DNA from: Pseudomonadota bacterium
GTDB lineage: Bacteria > Pseudomonadota > Gammaproteobacteria > Burkholderiales > Rhodocyclaceae
DNA: 64,000 nucleotides
Direction of reading: 5' to 3'
NCBI GenBank assembly: GCA_018262095.1
Contig: JAGTRW010000023.1
Location: 1-64,000 of the forward strand
Part shown: in pieces, positions 16,997-25,785 of the stretch
How positions within the stretch are numbered: the first letter of the stretch is position 1
Layout: each line of letters starts with the position of its first letter
The notes under the pieces: model-generated
The model's database searches: none
Seen by the model: only the letters and a program-made list of their open reading frames with translations
Told to the model about the DNA's origin: nothing
Translations under genes and position numbers: made by a program

Positions 16997-17196
16997 GGTT
17001 GTCCTTGCTTCACTGGTCTATTCGCGCCCACCGATCATGCCGGACTTGACAGTCATTCGTTCGAGGACTTGGAAGCGCTGCCGACAAATGGCTGGTGCAA
17101 ATGGTGACTCCTCGTACTTGAGGAGCACTCTTCCACCATTTTTCAGAAAGGCCGCCTGACGTTTGCTCAGCCAACAGAAGTTCTATCGGCACCGTT

Positions 17197-17640
17197 TTAG
17201 TCCTCATGCCGGGCCTTGCGCAGTTGATCGCGAGCCATTTCCTCGCTACCTCCAAAGCCAAAGAAAAAACCTGACTCAGCGCCCTCGTCGGAACGACCGT
17301 AACCGCCTTGACATGAAGTAAGTAGCCATTGCAGGTTCAGCGTGCGGCCATCGTTGCACGAGACTCTCCCTGTTCCACGCAAGCCATCGCAAGGCTCAAA
17401 AAAGGGAATCCTTGGCGTTGGAATTTCACCGGTCAACAGGCACACACTGTCTTCCTGGCGGAAACCGTAATGAAAATGGTATTCACCGTCTTGTGACGCG
17501 GGAATGGCGATTGACGTGACGGTCGGCATGGCAGCGGAAAAGCCGCCGACCAGAACACCTCGGGCATCTTCAGTAACACACCCCGTTGCAATCAGCGATG
17601 AGGAGAGGATCAAAGTGTTTGTCACGATCTTTTTCAACAT
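17197..17640 (-). CDS. Cysteine-rich putative lipoprotein, copy 2
   Basis: Paralogue of the adjacent gene. From the ATG at 17640 the protein has 147 residues with a clean lipobox (SSSLIATGC). The track ORF adds seven residues upstream, which would put charged residues before the signal. The conserved core (RQEDSVCLLTGE, CDGLRGTGRVSCNDGR, TSCQGGYGRS, FFFGFG, DQLRKAR) matches copy 1 at roughly half of positions, so the duplication is not recent. Function unknown; outer-membrane anchored, facing the periplasm, is the likely location. Confidence 0.7.
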   Translation of the reverse strand: MLKKIVTNTLILSSSLIATGCVTEDARGVLVGGFSAAMPTVTSIAIPASQDGEYHFHYGFRQEDSVCLLTGEIPTPRIPFFEPCDGLRGTGRVSCNDGRTLNLQWLLTSCQGGYGRSDEGAESGFFFGFGGSEEMARDQLRKARHED

Positions 17641-17747
17641 GGCAGTCCGGTCGCCCCGCACAGGATGTTAGACGTGCGAGCGCGGGCAAGCGCATCGCGT
17701 CAAGCACGGAATTTGTGTTGCTTCAACAAGCGGATCGCTCTTGACCA

Positions 17748-18320
17748 TCATTGCGAATAGATTAATTCGACCCTGCGCATTTGTCGCCGACACTCGTTCG
17801 TCGTACACGATGGCAAATGCTTCACGCTGCCGCTGCGATTGCGACGAATTTGCCGGAGTGGCACGCCGTAGGTTCGAAGCTGTTTCTCCACGGCCATAAG
17901 ACGCTCTTCCGTGATCGCCAGATTGTAGTTTCGGCTCCCCTGATCGTCTGCATGCCCGATCAGCAGCACGGTTTCCTTGCGGTCCAGTTTCAGACGATCG
18001 GCATGCAGGCGCAATTTTTCTTTCCCCGTATCGCTGACGATGGCCGAACGCAGCGCGAAAAATATACTGTTTTCCTCCGATACGGGGGCGGTCGGTTCCT
18101 TCTCTGGAGCAGAAGGGGGGATTTCTTCGGCAAGCGGCGCGGAAGGAACTGTGGTTACAGGCGGCGGTTGGTCTGATGGCATCAGGGTAAGCGGCGGAGG
18201 CGTGCTGCATCCGTAGAGCAAAAGAACAGAGGAAAGGCAGCAGGCGATTCGCCAAGCGACGTGACGCGCATCTCTGGAAGGCAGGTGCGAAGACCATGAA
18301 GCCAATTGCTTAGTTGTCAT
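17748..18320 (-). CDS. OmpA/Pal-like peptidoglycan-associated lipoprotein
   Basis: Starting at the ATG at 18320 (the longer track ORF overlaps the MarR gene deeply), the 190-residue product has a lipoprotein signal (SVLLLYGC), a Pro-rich linker (PPPLTLMPSDQPPPVTTVP...) and a C-terminal OmpA-like domain. There ETVLLIGHADDQGSRNYNLAITEERLMAVEKQLRTYGV corresponds to the peptidoglycan-binding GHxDxxG...N..LS..RA segment. The last part (NECRRQMRRVELIY) is the usual OmpA ending. It overlaps the MarR stop by 11 bp. Confidence 0.8.
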   Translation of the reverse strand: MTTKQLASWSSHLPSRDARHVAWRIACCLSSVLLLYGCSTPPPLTLMPSDQPPPVTTVPSAPLAEEIPPSAPEKEPTAPVSEENSIFFALRSAIVSDTGKEKLRLHADRLKLDRKETVLLIGHADDQGSRNYNLAITEERLMAVEKQLRTYGVPLRQIRRNRSGSVKHLPSCTTNECRRQMRRVELIYSQ

Positions 18321-18834
18321 CTTCGCTTTGCTGCTTGACCATATCGGCAAGCGGAATAGTGGCAAAGCCATTGCCGTTTCCATTTTCATTTCCAGGCAAA
18401 TGCCGAATCAACTCAGATAGATTTATATACAAAGTTTGCAGCGCGACACTGGGTATCGCCGCAAGTGCTTCCGGCAGAATGCCTTCCGCCGGTCCGGGCA
18501 ACGCCGCGATCGCCTTGAGTCCGTCCGGAGCAAGGTGCAGACCGACTCTGCGCTGGTCTTCATGCATGCGGCTCCTCGCCAGACAGTTATTGGTCACCAG
18601 CTTTTCAACAAGCAGGCTGCAGGTCGATTGATGAATGCCCATTCGGCTTGCCAGCTCAGTAACTCCAAGGCCTGGCGTGCGTTGAACCTCCTGCAGTATC
18701 CACATCTGTGACCCCGATCGACCGCAGCGATCTTCGACCTCCTTGAAGTAGTGGCGCATGCTTCCGTAGATCATCCGGAACTGCTGAAGAACGACCAAGG
18801 GAAGTTGGGGTTGAGAGGCCGTATGAGTAGTCAT
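18310..18834 (-). CDS. MarR-family transcriptional regulator
   Basis: A winged-helix regulator of 174 residues from the ATG at 18834; the track's upstream start lacks conserved sequence. The HTH is in LGVTELASRMGIHQSTCSLLVEKLVTNNCLARSRMHEDQRRVGLHLAPDG, the classic MarR wing with DQRRVGLHL. It is divergent from the amidotransferase-antiporter cassette and co-directional with the OmpA-like gene. It may control either. The C terminus is unusually Asn/Gly-rich (GNENGNGNG). Confidence 0.85.
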   Translation of the reverse strand: MTTHTASQPQLPLVVLQQFRMIYGSMRHYFKEVEDRCGRSGSQMWILQEVQRTPGLGVTELASRMGIHQSTCSLLVEKLVTNNCLARSRMHEDQRRVGLHLAPDGLKAIAALPGPAEGILPEALAAIPSVALQTLYINLSELIRHLPGNENGNGNGFATIPLADMVKQQSEDDN

Positions 18835-18878
18835 TGATGTTGAACGGTTGCGTTGGCTGGAGATGTCAATTATATTGC

Positions 18879-18888
18879 ACATAAATGT
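18879..18888. promoter_or_regulatory. Inverted repeat ACAT-AA-ATGT upstream of the MarR gene
   Basis: An AT-rich inverted repeat lies ~45 bases upstream of the MarR start, in the 228-bp divergent intergenic region. MarR proteins usually autoregulate through such repeats. Assignment is positional only. Confidence 0.3.
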
Positions 18889-19062
18889 TGTATCGCCACA
18901 CATTTGGAAAAATCTTGAAAAAGATGGTCTGAAGCCTTGGATTTCATGCCTTGATCAATCGCCAATCCGGCCGGTCAGGACCGACGCGCATCGCCCGTCA
19001 GGCGCTTCGGCTGTTTTGAAGGCGTCGCTACTGCGGCGAATCTGAAAGGGACTCCGATCACT

Positions 19063-19845
19063 ATGAGCAAGCGTCCGCTGCGAATAGGCCTTTCCGCCCG
19101 CATCTACCACCCTGAAGTCGGGGCCACCGGATTGCGCTCAAAATCGCTGCAATATCTTGAGCAGTCCGTCGCGCACTGGGTCATGTCGCGCGAGGTGATG
19201 GTCTTCATGGTTCCGTCCGTTAGCGGTGACGGAATCGTTCATCGCAGCAGCATCCGCCTGTCGGATTATCCGCAATATCTGGACGGCCTGATCCTGCAGG
19301 GCGGTGCAGACATCAATCCGCAGAGTTATGGCGAAAAGGCTTTGCGTCCTGAATGGGCGGGAGACAAGGTGCGCGACGCCTACGAGATGGAGTTGCTGCA
19401 CGAGTTCATGGAAGCCGGCAAGCCGGTTCTCGGCATTTGCCGAGGCGCCCAGCTGATCAATGTCGCGCTGGGGGGAACCTTGTATCAGGACATCGCGAGT
19501 CAAATCGAAACAGCTGGAGCACACGTTCATCCGGATTATGACCGGCACAGCCACGAGATCGTCTGGGATAGCCGGTCGGGCTTGGCCAATTTATACCCAG
19601 GCGTTGGCGGCGGTGCCGTGGTCTCGATTCACCACCAGTCGATCAAGTCCCTTGGGCGCGGCTTGCGGGTCGAGGCACGCGGTGCGGCGGATGAAATCGT
19701 TGAGGCCATACGCCATGACGGGAAGCAGTATGTATTTGGCGTCCAGTGGCACCCTGAGTTTCATCCGCCCGGTAGCCCAAACCTGCTCGATTGCACCCCC
19801 ATTCTTGATGAATTTCTCAATGCCGCACGAGGTCGACGATGGTGA
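19063..19845 (+). CDS. Class I glutamine amidotransferase-like gamma-glutamyl hydrolase (peptidase C26)
   Basis: A 260-residue cytosolic enzyme of the PuuD-like family, which hydrolyses gamma-glutamyl bonds such as gamma-glutamyl-GABA. The nucleophile Cys is in GICRGAQLINVALGGTLYQD and the His-Glu pair in FGVQWHPEFH. The substrate-side GGADINPQ stretch is typical too. It starts at the ATG at 19063, after GAAAGGGAC. It is the first of four co-directional genes, the third of which makes gamma-glutamyl bonds. The substrate here is unknown. Confidence 0.88.
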   Translation: MSKRPLRIGLSARIYHPEVGATGLRSKSLQYLEQSVAHWVMSREVMVFMVPSVSGDGIVHRSSIRLSDYPQYLDGLILQGGADINPQSYGEKALRPEWAGDKVRDAYEMELLHEFMEAGKPVLGICRGAQLINVALGGTLYQDIASQIETAGAHVHPDYDRHSHEIVWDSRSGLANLYPGVGGGAVVSIHHQSIKSLGRGLRVEARGAADEIVEAIRHDGKQYVFGVQWHPEFHPPGSPNLLDCTPILDEFLNAARGRRW

Positions 19846-19918
19846 AATGGCGTTTTATCCCCATCGTCCCATGTCTTTCGAGGGCTTCGATAGCGGCCGC
19901 AATCAAGCCAGCAAGTGA

Positions 19919-21229
19919 TTGGCGGCGGGTGGAGATTCGCGACAAGCACGAGTCTTCGCCTTGTTGAGCGAAGGTATTTTGCTGGCCAGGTCAGGCTGGG
20001 AGGCTATTCAGGAGCGCCTGTTCTTTCTGCCGCCATTTCCCGACCAGTTGGACTCACTGGCCCTCTTTAGCCTGCTGTTGGTCATCGGACTGCTGGTCGG
20101 CGAGTGGTTGCGCGCTCACCTCGGCTGGCCCAAAGTCATCGGTTATGTGCTCGCGGGGACGCTCTTCGGACCGTCGTTTCTGGGTTGGATCAGTATCGAA
20201 GCGCTGGCCCAGATCCGCCCGGTTGCCGATGCCGCGCTCGGCTTGCTGATGCTCGAAATCGGGCGGCGTCTCAATCTGCGCTGGCTGTTTCACAACAAGG
20301 ATCTTTTGCGAGCGACGTTTGGCGACATCGCGCTCTCTTTCCTCTTCATCTTCTTTTTCGCATACCTGGTCGTCGGACTGACGCCGGCCTGGGCCGCCGC
20401 CGCGGCCGCCGTGACCATGGCCTCGGCACCGGCCGTCGTGCTGATCACGGTCGAGGAGGCCAGCGCACAAGGACAGGTCACCGAGCGGATAATCTTGCAC
20501 ACCGCGTTAGGCTCCGCGGCAGCGTTTATCGTTTTCGCCATTGTGCTGGGCGTGGTGCATGCCGAAAACAGCCATGACTGGCTCAACGCAGTCGTTCATC
20601 CGCTGTGGGTCGGCATTGGTGCCCAGGCGATCGCCTGGCTGATCGCGCGCCTCGCGCTGCTGGTGGCCAATCTCTTGCCGAAGAAATCGCTGGCCCAGGT
20701 GTTTACCCTGGTGGCGACAGCCCTGCTTGCCGTCGGCGTCGCCCGCATGTTGGCGGTTCCCGTTTTTCTCACGCTGTTCATGATGGGCGCCATGCTCGCG
20801 CTGATCGATACCAATAAATCGCTGAGCTATACGAATCTGCCCGACGGCCACTGGCTGTTGGCCATCATTCTCTTCGTCGTCGTCGGCGCGTCGCTGCCGT
20901 GGCAGGACTTCACCTGGCTGGTCGCGGCTCAGGCGCTCGGCCTGCTGGTTGTTCGCGCGCTGGCCAAAATCGCCGCCCAGGCATGGGCGGGTGGCAACCT
21001 GCCGCTGGTCAAGCGACTGCTGGTCGGTGTCGGAATTCAGCCCTTGTCGGCAACCGCCGTGTTCATGGCCTATGAACTTGCCGGGCTCTACCCGGAAATC
21101 GGTCGCTCGGCGCTGACTCTGCCGCTATTTGCTGCGGCGATCATGGATCTTGCCGGGCCGGCGCTCTGCCGTCTTGCACTGGTCAGGGCTGGCGAGACGA
21201 AAAAGGGCAGCAACGGAGGTATCGTATGA
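19919..21229 (+). CDS. CPA2-type cation:proton antiporter (Kef-like membrane domain only)
   Basis: A ~436-residue inner-membrane antiporter with ~12 helices and a Kef/NapA-like core (LGWPKVIGYVLAGTLFGPSFLGW; ALGLLMLEIGRRLNLRWL). No C-terminal RCK/TrkA-N nucleotide-binding domain follows, unlike KefB/KefC. The start is uncertain: the track uses a TTG at 19919 and the conserved sequence begins only ~40 residues later, so an inner TTG/GTG is possible. The 3' end overlaps the ligase gene by 4 bp. Monovalent cation/H+ exchange is likely, ion not known. Confidence 0.85.
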   Translation: MAAGGDSRQARVFALLSEGILLARSGWEAIQERLFFLPPFPDQLDSLALFSLLLVIGLLVGEWLRAHLGWPKVIGYVLAGTLFGPSFLGWISIEALAQIRPVADAALGLLMLEIGRRLNLRWLFHNKDLLRATFGDIALSFLFIFFFAYLVVGLTPAWAAAAAAVTMASAPAVVLITVEEASAQGQVTERIILHTALGSAAAFIVFAIVLGVVHAENSHDWLNAVVHPLWVGIGAQAIAWLIARLALLVANLLPKKSLAQVFTLVATALLAVGVARMLAVPVFLTLFMMGAMLALIDTNKSLSYTNLPDGHWLLAIILFVVVGASLPWQDFTWLVAAQALGLLVVRALAKIAAQAWAGGNLPLVKRLLVGVGIQPLSATAVFMAYELAGLYPEIGRSALTLPLFAAAIMDLAGPALCRLALVRAGETKKGSNGGIV

Positions 21230-22380
21230 GCGAATCATTGACCGAGTTCAAGCATAGTCAGCCGCTGAGCCTGGGCGTCGAGCTTGAATTGCAACTGCTT
21301 TCGCAGCGCGATTACGATTTGACGCGCGGCGCCACAGATCTCCTTGGTAGCATGAAATACGATGGTCGATTCGGTGAAATCAAGCTCGAGATCACCGAGA
21401 GCATGATCGAGGTCAGCACGCTGGCGCGTACCACGGCTGACGGAATTGCCAGTGATCTGGAGGGCTTGCGGCAAACATTGGTCAGCCAGTGCGCACAGAA
21501 CAATATCGCAATTTGCGGGGGCGGCACCCACCCCTTTCATTCTTGGCCGGAACGTCGAATTTGTCCCAGCGAGCGCTTCGACGCGTTTTACGACCGCTAT
21601 GGCTACCTGGCCAAACAATTCACTGTTTTCGGCCAGCATATCCATGTTGGCTGCACCTCGGCCGACCAGGCGATCTGGTTGACGCAGGCGCTTGGCCCCT
21701 ATGTCCCGATTTTTATCGCCCTGTCGGCGGCGTCCCCATTCGTCGACGGGGTCGATACCTTTTTTCAATCGGCGCGGCTCAACGCTGTTTCGGCCTTCCC
21801 GCTCAGCGGTCAGTGCCCCGAACTCAACGACTGGGCGGATTTCGTCGAGCACTTTTCCTTCCTCAAATCGTGCGGCATCGTCACCAGCATCAAGGATCTC
21901 TACTGGGACATCCGTCCCAAACCCGAATTCGGCACGGTTGAAATTCGCGTCTGCGATACCCCGCTGACGGTCGGATTGGCGACGGCACTCGCCGCCCTGG
22001 CGCAATGCCTGTCGCGTTTTCTGCTGCGCACGAGACCGGAGTTCAATACCCGTCAGCAACTGTATGTCGCCCGCTACAACAAGTTCCAGGCCTGCCGCTA
22101 TGGTTTTGATGCGATGCTCTCCGACCCCGTTCGGCGTCAGCAGATTCCACTCAAGGAGGTTCTCGTCGAATTGCTTGACCTGATTTCAGAGGACGCGGAG
22201 GAACTCGGATGTACCGCATGGCTTGATCAGATCAAGGATGCCGTCGACAACAAGACGAGCGACGCTAATTGGCTCAGGGGACGCCATGCTATTCACAAGG
22301 GACTGAATGATGTCGTCCGCGAGTCGGCGCAGCGCTTTGCCAATATGTTCAACATGGCTGCGGAGGATGAAAAACGATGA
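21226..22380 (+). CDS. YbdK-type carboxylate-amine ligase (glutamate-cysteine ligase family 2)
   Basis: A 384-residue ATP-dependent ligase. The N-terminal LGVELELQLLSQRDYDL and GGGTHPF...HIHVG segments are hallmarks of the GCS2/YbdK family, which joins the gamma-carboxyl of glutamate to an amine with weak glutamate-cysteine ligase activity in E. coli YbdK. The C-terminal DIRPKPEFGTVEIRVCDTPL block is also diagnostic. ATGA overlaps link it to the antiporter before and the beta-lactamase-fold gene after. The product may be a gamma-glutamyl compound other than glutathione precursor. Confidence 0.9.
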   Translation: MSESLTEFKHSQPLSLGVELELQLLSQRDYDLTRGATDLLGSMKYDGRFGEIKLEITESMIEVSTLARTTADGIASDLEGLRQTLVSQCAQNNIAICGGGTHPFHSWPERRICPSERFDAFYDRYGYLAKQFTVFGQHIHVGCTSADQAIWLTQALGPYVPIFIALSAASPFVDGVDTFFQSARLNAVSAFPLSGQCPELNDWADFVEHFSFLKSCGIVTSIKDLYWDIRPKPEFGTVEIRVCDTPLTVGLATALAALAQCLSRFLLRTRPEFNTRQQLYVARYNKFQACRYGFDAMLSDPVRRQQIPLKEVLVELLDLISEDAEELGCTAWLDQIKDAVDNKTSDANWLRGRHAIHKGLNDVVRESAQRFANMFNMAAEDEKR

Positions 22381-23645
22381 AATACGCGCTGATTCCACTT
22401 CTGCTTTCGCTGATGCTGTCACCGTCTCCGCTTCGAGCGGCCGAGAATTGCACGATCGGATCGGCGAGAAAGAGCGAACAAAGTCCCGGGCCGTGGATCG
22501 ATCAGAACAACTGGCTCGATCCGGAAAACCTGCGCTTCAGCCTGTCGGCGGCCGGCCGCTTCATGCCTCTTGTCACGATAAAGAGCCGTATTGCACCGCA
22601 GAACTTCAAGTCAGCGCCAAAACAGCTCGATCTTGAGAAAATGATGGCGATCGACCCGCTTGATCGAGAGACTCGCGATGTTGGCTTTTTGCTCGATACG
22701 CGCCTCTATGCAGACGGGTTCATTGTTCTGCGCAACGGTCGGCTACTGAGCGAGCAGTACTGGCACGGAATATCACCTAAACAGCCGCGCTTGTTGCTCG
22801 GTGCGACTCGGCCTATCCTTTCCTTGCTGGGAGCCATGGCCGTGGCGCAGGGGAAGTTCGCGCCCGACAAGTCGGTCATCCGCTACATTCCTTCGCTGAC
22901 GGAGCAGACGGGGTTGCGCAAACTCTCGATCCAGCGGTTGATTGACGCGAACAGCCGATTCGAGTGGACGGCACAAGAAATCAACGAGTGGCAAATGGCC
23001 GGCGGATGGAAGCCTGGAATTGCGGTCAGCGGCATTCGAGCATGGCTCAACCATCCTGGTCGTTGGGAAAGAGGCATGACCGATGCGGCCCCTAGTTTGC
23101 TTGATACCGGTCCCGATGGTGATCTCCTCACATGGGCGCTGTCCGAAAGTTATCGTGAGCCACTGGCCCAGATATTTTGCGACAACATTCTCGCCAAGCT
23201 TCGTCCTGAAAATCCGGCATTTTGGCTGACCGATCCGCAGGGAACCGAGCTGACCGGCGGCTTGGCGCTCTCTCTGCGCGATTTCGCGCGTTTCGGGCAA
23301 ATGCTCCTTGAGGCGCGTGTTAGCGGAAATCGCAGCAGGATTCCGAGCTGGTTCATCGAGACACTGACCACCTCGAACGGACCCAGAAAAACTAATTCTC
23401 CGGAGCTGTTTGGGCTGAGCAAGGGGAGTGAGGCGCGCTATGGTTTTGTCCATCTCGGCGGAACGCCAAACCGCGTCGCCTTGCTTGGGCCCTATGGCAA
23501 CAGCCTCTATATCGATTTCGATCGCCGTCTGGTGATCGCTCTGTTTGCGGCTTATCCGAAAAGCAATAGCCCGGCCATGCTGGCAACGCTTGAACAAATA
23601 TGGGATCAGGTGGGTCCAGCAACTCAGCCAGACAACAAACGCTGA
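22377..23645 (+). CDS. Exported beta-lactamase-fold protein with degenerate active site
   Basis: A 422-residue protein with a clear Sec signal (LIPLLLSLMLSPSPLRAAE). The fold of class C beta-lactamase/6-aminohexanoate-dimer hydrolase proteins is visible in YADGFIVLRNGRLLSEQYWHG, AVAQGKFAPDKSVIRYIPSL and LTGGLALSLRDFARFGQMLLE. Where active members carry SxxK (as in MSVSKS), this one has LGATRP, so both the nucleophile and the lysine are lost. It is likely a non-catalytic periplasmic binding or sensory partner. It overlaps the ligase gene by 4 bp and ends the cassette. Confidence 0.75.
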   Translation: MKYALIPLLLSLMLSPSPLRAAENCTIGSARKSEQSPGPWIDQNNWLDPENLRFSLSAAGRFMPLVTIKSRIAPQNFKSAPKQLDLEKMMAIDPLDRETRDVGFLLDTRLYADGFIVLRNGRLLSEQYWHGISPKQPRLLLGATRPILSLLGAMAVAQGKFAPDKSVIRYIPSLTEQTGLRKLSIQRLIDANSRFEWTAQEINEWQMAGGWKPGIAVSGIRAWLNHPGRWERGMTDAAPSLLDTGPDGDLLTWALSESYREPLAQIFCDNILAKLRPENPAFWLTDPQGTELTGGLALSLRDFARFGQMLLEARVSGNRSRIPSWFIETLTTSNGPRKTNSPELFGLSKGSEARYGFVHLGGTPNRVALLGPYGNSLYIDFDRRLVIALFAAYPKSNSPAMLATLEQIWDQVGPATQPDNKR

Positions 23646-25060
23646 GTGTTAAATCGGTGATGACCGGCCCGGCTCGGTGCGCTTGGACGGCGCCAGCTCC
23701 GTAGCGATCCTTTAATCAGCTTTCTGACTTTGCTGTGCAGGCTGCCCCCTATTAGCTGGATAATTTCCGCATTTACAGTGCTTGGTACAAAGACAAAACA
23801 AACCAAGCCGCCACCGCCGAATTCGCAGGTCAGCTTACAAAATGCTGCGAAAGAGGCTAGTTGACAGTTAGCACTTTGACCAGACTTCTATAAACGACAG
23901 CTAATCGGCACACTGCGGCCCGAGACCCAAGGTCGGCTCCAGCCGACGACCGGAGCGACTGGAGGCAGAATCGAGCGGCAGGTTTCAGGCGCTCAACGTG
24001 CGTAGTATTTCGCGGTCGTCTGGCGGAGCCTGGCCGCATTCGTCCTACCTCAACTTCTATTCAAGCAATCATCCTTGGTGCATTTTCACTGAAGGTCGCG
24101 CCCCGATCTTCCTCGCAAATGCCACCCTCAATCGCAGGAAAACCGAACCAAATACGCCATATCCTCTTGACGCCAATTTTCACGACCTGTCCAATATAGT
24201 TTCCGCAAAGGCTCCTTGCCCCGCTCCATCGCGGAGCGAAAAAGCGTTGCGATCGTTACTCACCCTTGAGTTCAGCCGATCCCGAATCGGCTTGCGTGAC
24301 CAATGGCAGTGCGTTGCTGTTCCCCCTGGTTCTTGGTGCGCCTGCGCCCTTTGTTTCGTCGTCGCACGGCTTGGCCGGCGGCGGCAATCACCTGACCGGC
24401 GCGACATTGACCGTTGCCCCGGCTCGCAACGAGATGCTTCTCCCTGGGCATCAGGCCGGGCAAGCGCGCGGGGCCTTGTCAAGCGCCGTGATGCACGAAG
24501 AGGTGGTGCGAAGTGACGAGCAGATCGAAGGCCTGACTTTCGAGCGATGTGGAATCAGCCCCGCCCATCGGCGGCGGCTACATTACCCCTGCAATACGCT
24601 GCGGCGGTGCCGACCGGCACCTGCATCGCAAGTTCTGACGGGTGAGCGGATCGAAGGCCAGACCTTCGATGAGTGTAGCGGGCCTTGAGCCCTTCCGAGC
24701 GGTGCGGTCTTGAACCGCACCAGCATTGTGCCGCCACGGCCGGACCGTGGCCCGCCGGCCGATCCCGTCATCGGATCATTCCGACGTGTGCGAGGCATCC
24801 CTCTTCGACCCTGGGGCAATGGTCCCCGCGCGTAGTGTGCCCACAGGTACGGCGCGCGGCACCAGTAGCTGGTGCAACGCGGGCGAGCAGTAAACCAATT
24901 GCACAAACGGGAGTGGTGTCCCGGTGCCTTTTACAGTCCTGCCTGGTCGAGGCCAGACAGGCGGCAAGAAACACTCACCGAATCATTGTCACCGCGCAGG
25001 ACCCGCAGAGCCGAAGGTACCCGACGATTGATAAACCTTGGCGGATCAAGAGAGAAGCTC
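23646..25060. other. Degenerate intergenic stretch, no supportable gene
   Basis: About 1.4 kb with short frames on both strands and no convincing start, ribosome-binding site or family match. A weak 30-base repeat (CGAAGGCC-GACTTTCGA at ~24525 and CGAAGGCCAGACCTTCGA at ~24653) encodes EQIEGLTFERC and ERIEGQTFDEC in one frame, which hints at a decayed repeat protein. The stretch ends at a broken integrase, so it is probably island debris. Confidence 0.6.
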
Positions 25061-25390
25061 ATGTCCGGGCGAAACGAGGCGCGCCAAGCGTGATCTCGAC
25101 GATGATTTCAAGCATCTGTGCCAGCGCAATCGCGATGGCTCGTTTGCTGCGCAGCACGATCGCGAAAGCATCTTGACCTTACTGGCCAACCAGCTTGAGG
25201 AAGATGGCTTTCGCCATTTACGTGCCACTGGCGTGCGCTCAAAGCATGTCGAGCATTTGGTGGAGCGCTGGCACGCGGAAGGAATCAGCGCCGGAACGTT
25301 CAAGAACAGGATGTTGGCCTTGCGTTGGCTGGCCGAGAAGATCGACAAGCGGAACATCGTTGCTCGCGATAACGCGGCTTATGGCCTCGG
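25061..25390 (+). pseudogene. Phage-type tyrosine integrase, N-terminal remnant
   Basis: From ATG 25061 the frame reads MSGRNEARQA and then hits TGA. One frame over it continues KRDLDDDFKHLCQRNRDGSFAAQHDRESILTLLANQLEEDGFRHLRATGVRSKHVEHLVERWHAEGISAGTFKNRMLALRWLAEKIDKRNIVARDNAAYG, the SAM-like DNA-binding domain of phage integrases. The catalytic domain is absent. Loss of one AAGCG unit from a presumed AAGCGAAGCG explains the early frameshift. It points toward tRNA-Ser ~250 bp away, the usual arrangement for an element integrated in a tRNA 3' end. Confidence 0.75.
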
Positions 25391-25574
25391 CCATCATAGA
25401 CCTTGCGATCGACCGCCAAACCGTCGCGGAGCGCCGGCTTGGCGTGGCGGATGGCAACATCGCTCAAAGCATCAACAAGCTTTTTGGGCATGGGGATACT
25501 CCTGAAACCGTACCCCCAACCGTACCCCCAAAAAATTGGGCTGTCAAGAAACGACACGGGACGCCCAGAAAGAC

Positions 25575-25608
25575 AAAACCCGCGAGAACACTGAGGTTCT
25601 GGCGGGTT
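25575..25608 (-). terminator. Rho-independent terminator after tRNA-Ser
   Basis: Minus strand: AACCCGC-C-AGAAC-loop-GTTCT-C-GCGGGTT then TTGTCTTT. It lies 35 bases past the CCA end of the tRNA and should close the lysC-tRNA-Ser transcription unit. Confidence 0.65.
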
Positions 25609-25642
25609 ATGCTACTTCATGGGACGTTGCAAAACGTCATTC

Positions 25643-25736
25643 TGGCGGAGACGGAGGGATTCGAACCCTCGATTCAGGTTTATGCCCGAATGCTCCCTTA
25701 GCAGGGGAGTGCCTTCGACCTCTCGGCCACGTCTCC
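25643..25736 (-). tRNA. tRNA-Ser(GCU)
   Basis: 94 bases including an encoded CCA. GGAGACG acceptor pairs with CGTCTCC; anticodon loop CTGCTAA reads GCT; the long variable arm typical of serine tRNA is present; T arm GGTTCGAATCC. It lies 49 bp downstream of lysC on the same strand and is the probable attachment site of the decayed integrated element. Confidence 0.95.
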
Positions 25737-25785
25737 GGAAGGGCGCGATAATAGCCTTTCTTACCCGCCCGGTCAAACCAAAAAA

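Noticed and set aside
24266-24688. 140-residue ORF with EQIEGLTFERC / ERIEGQTFDEC repeat
   Set aside because: The repeat is real at DNA level, but there is no start signal or domain, and the region is degenerate island DNA.
25195-25701. ORF ending in AETEGFEPSIQVYARMLP
   Set aside because: The TEGFEPS-type ending is the translated antisense of tRNA-Ser, a common annotation artefact; the front is out of frame with the integrase remnant.
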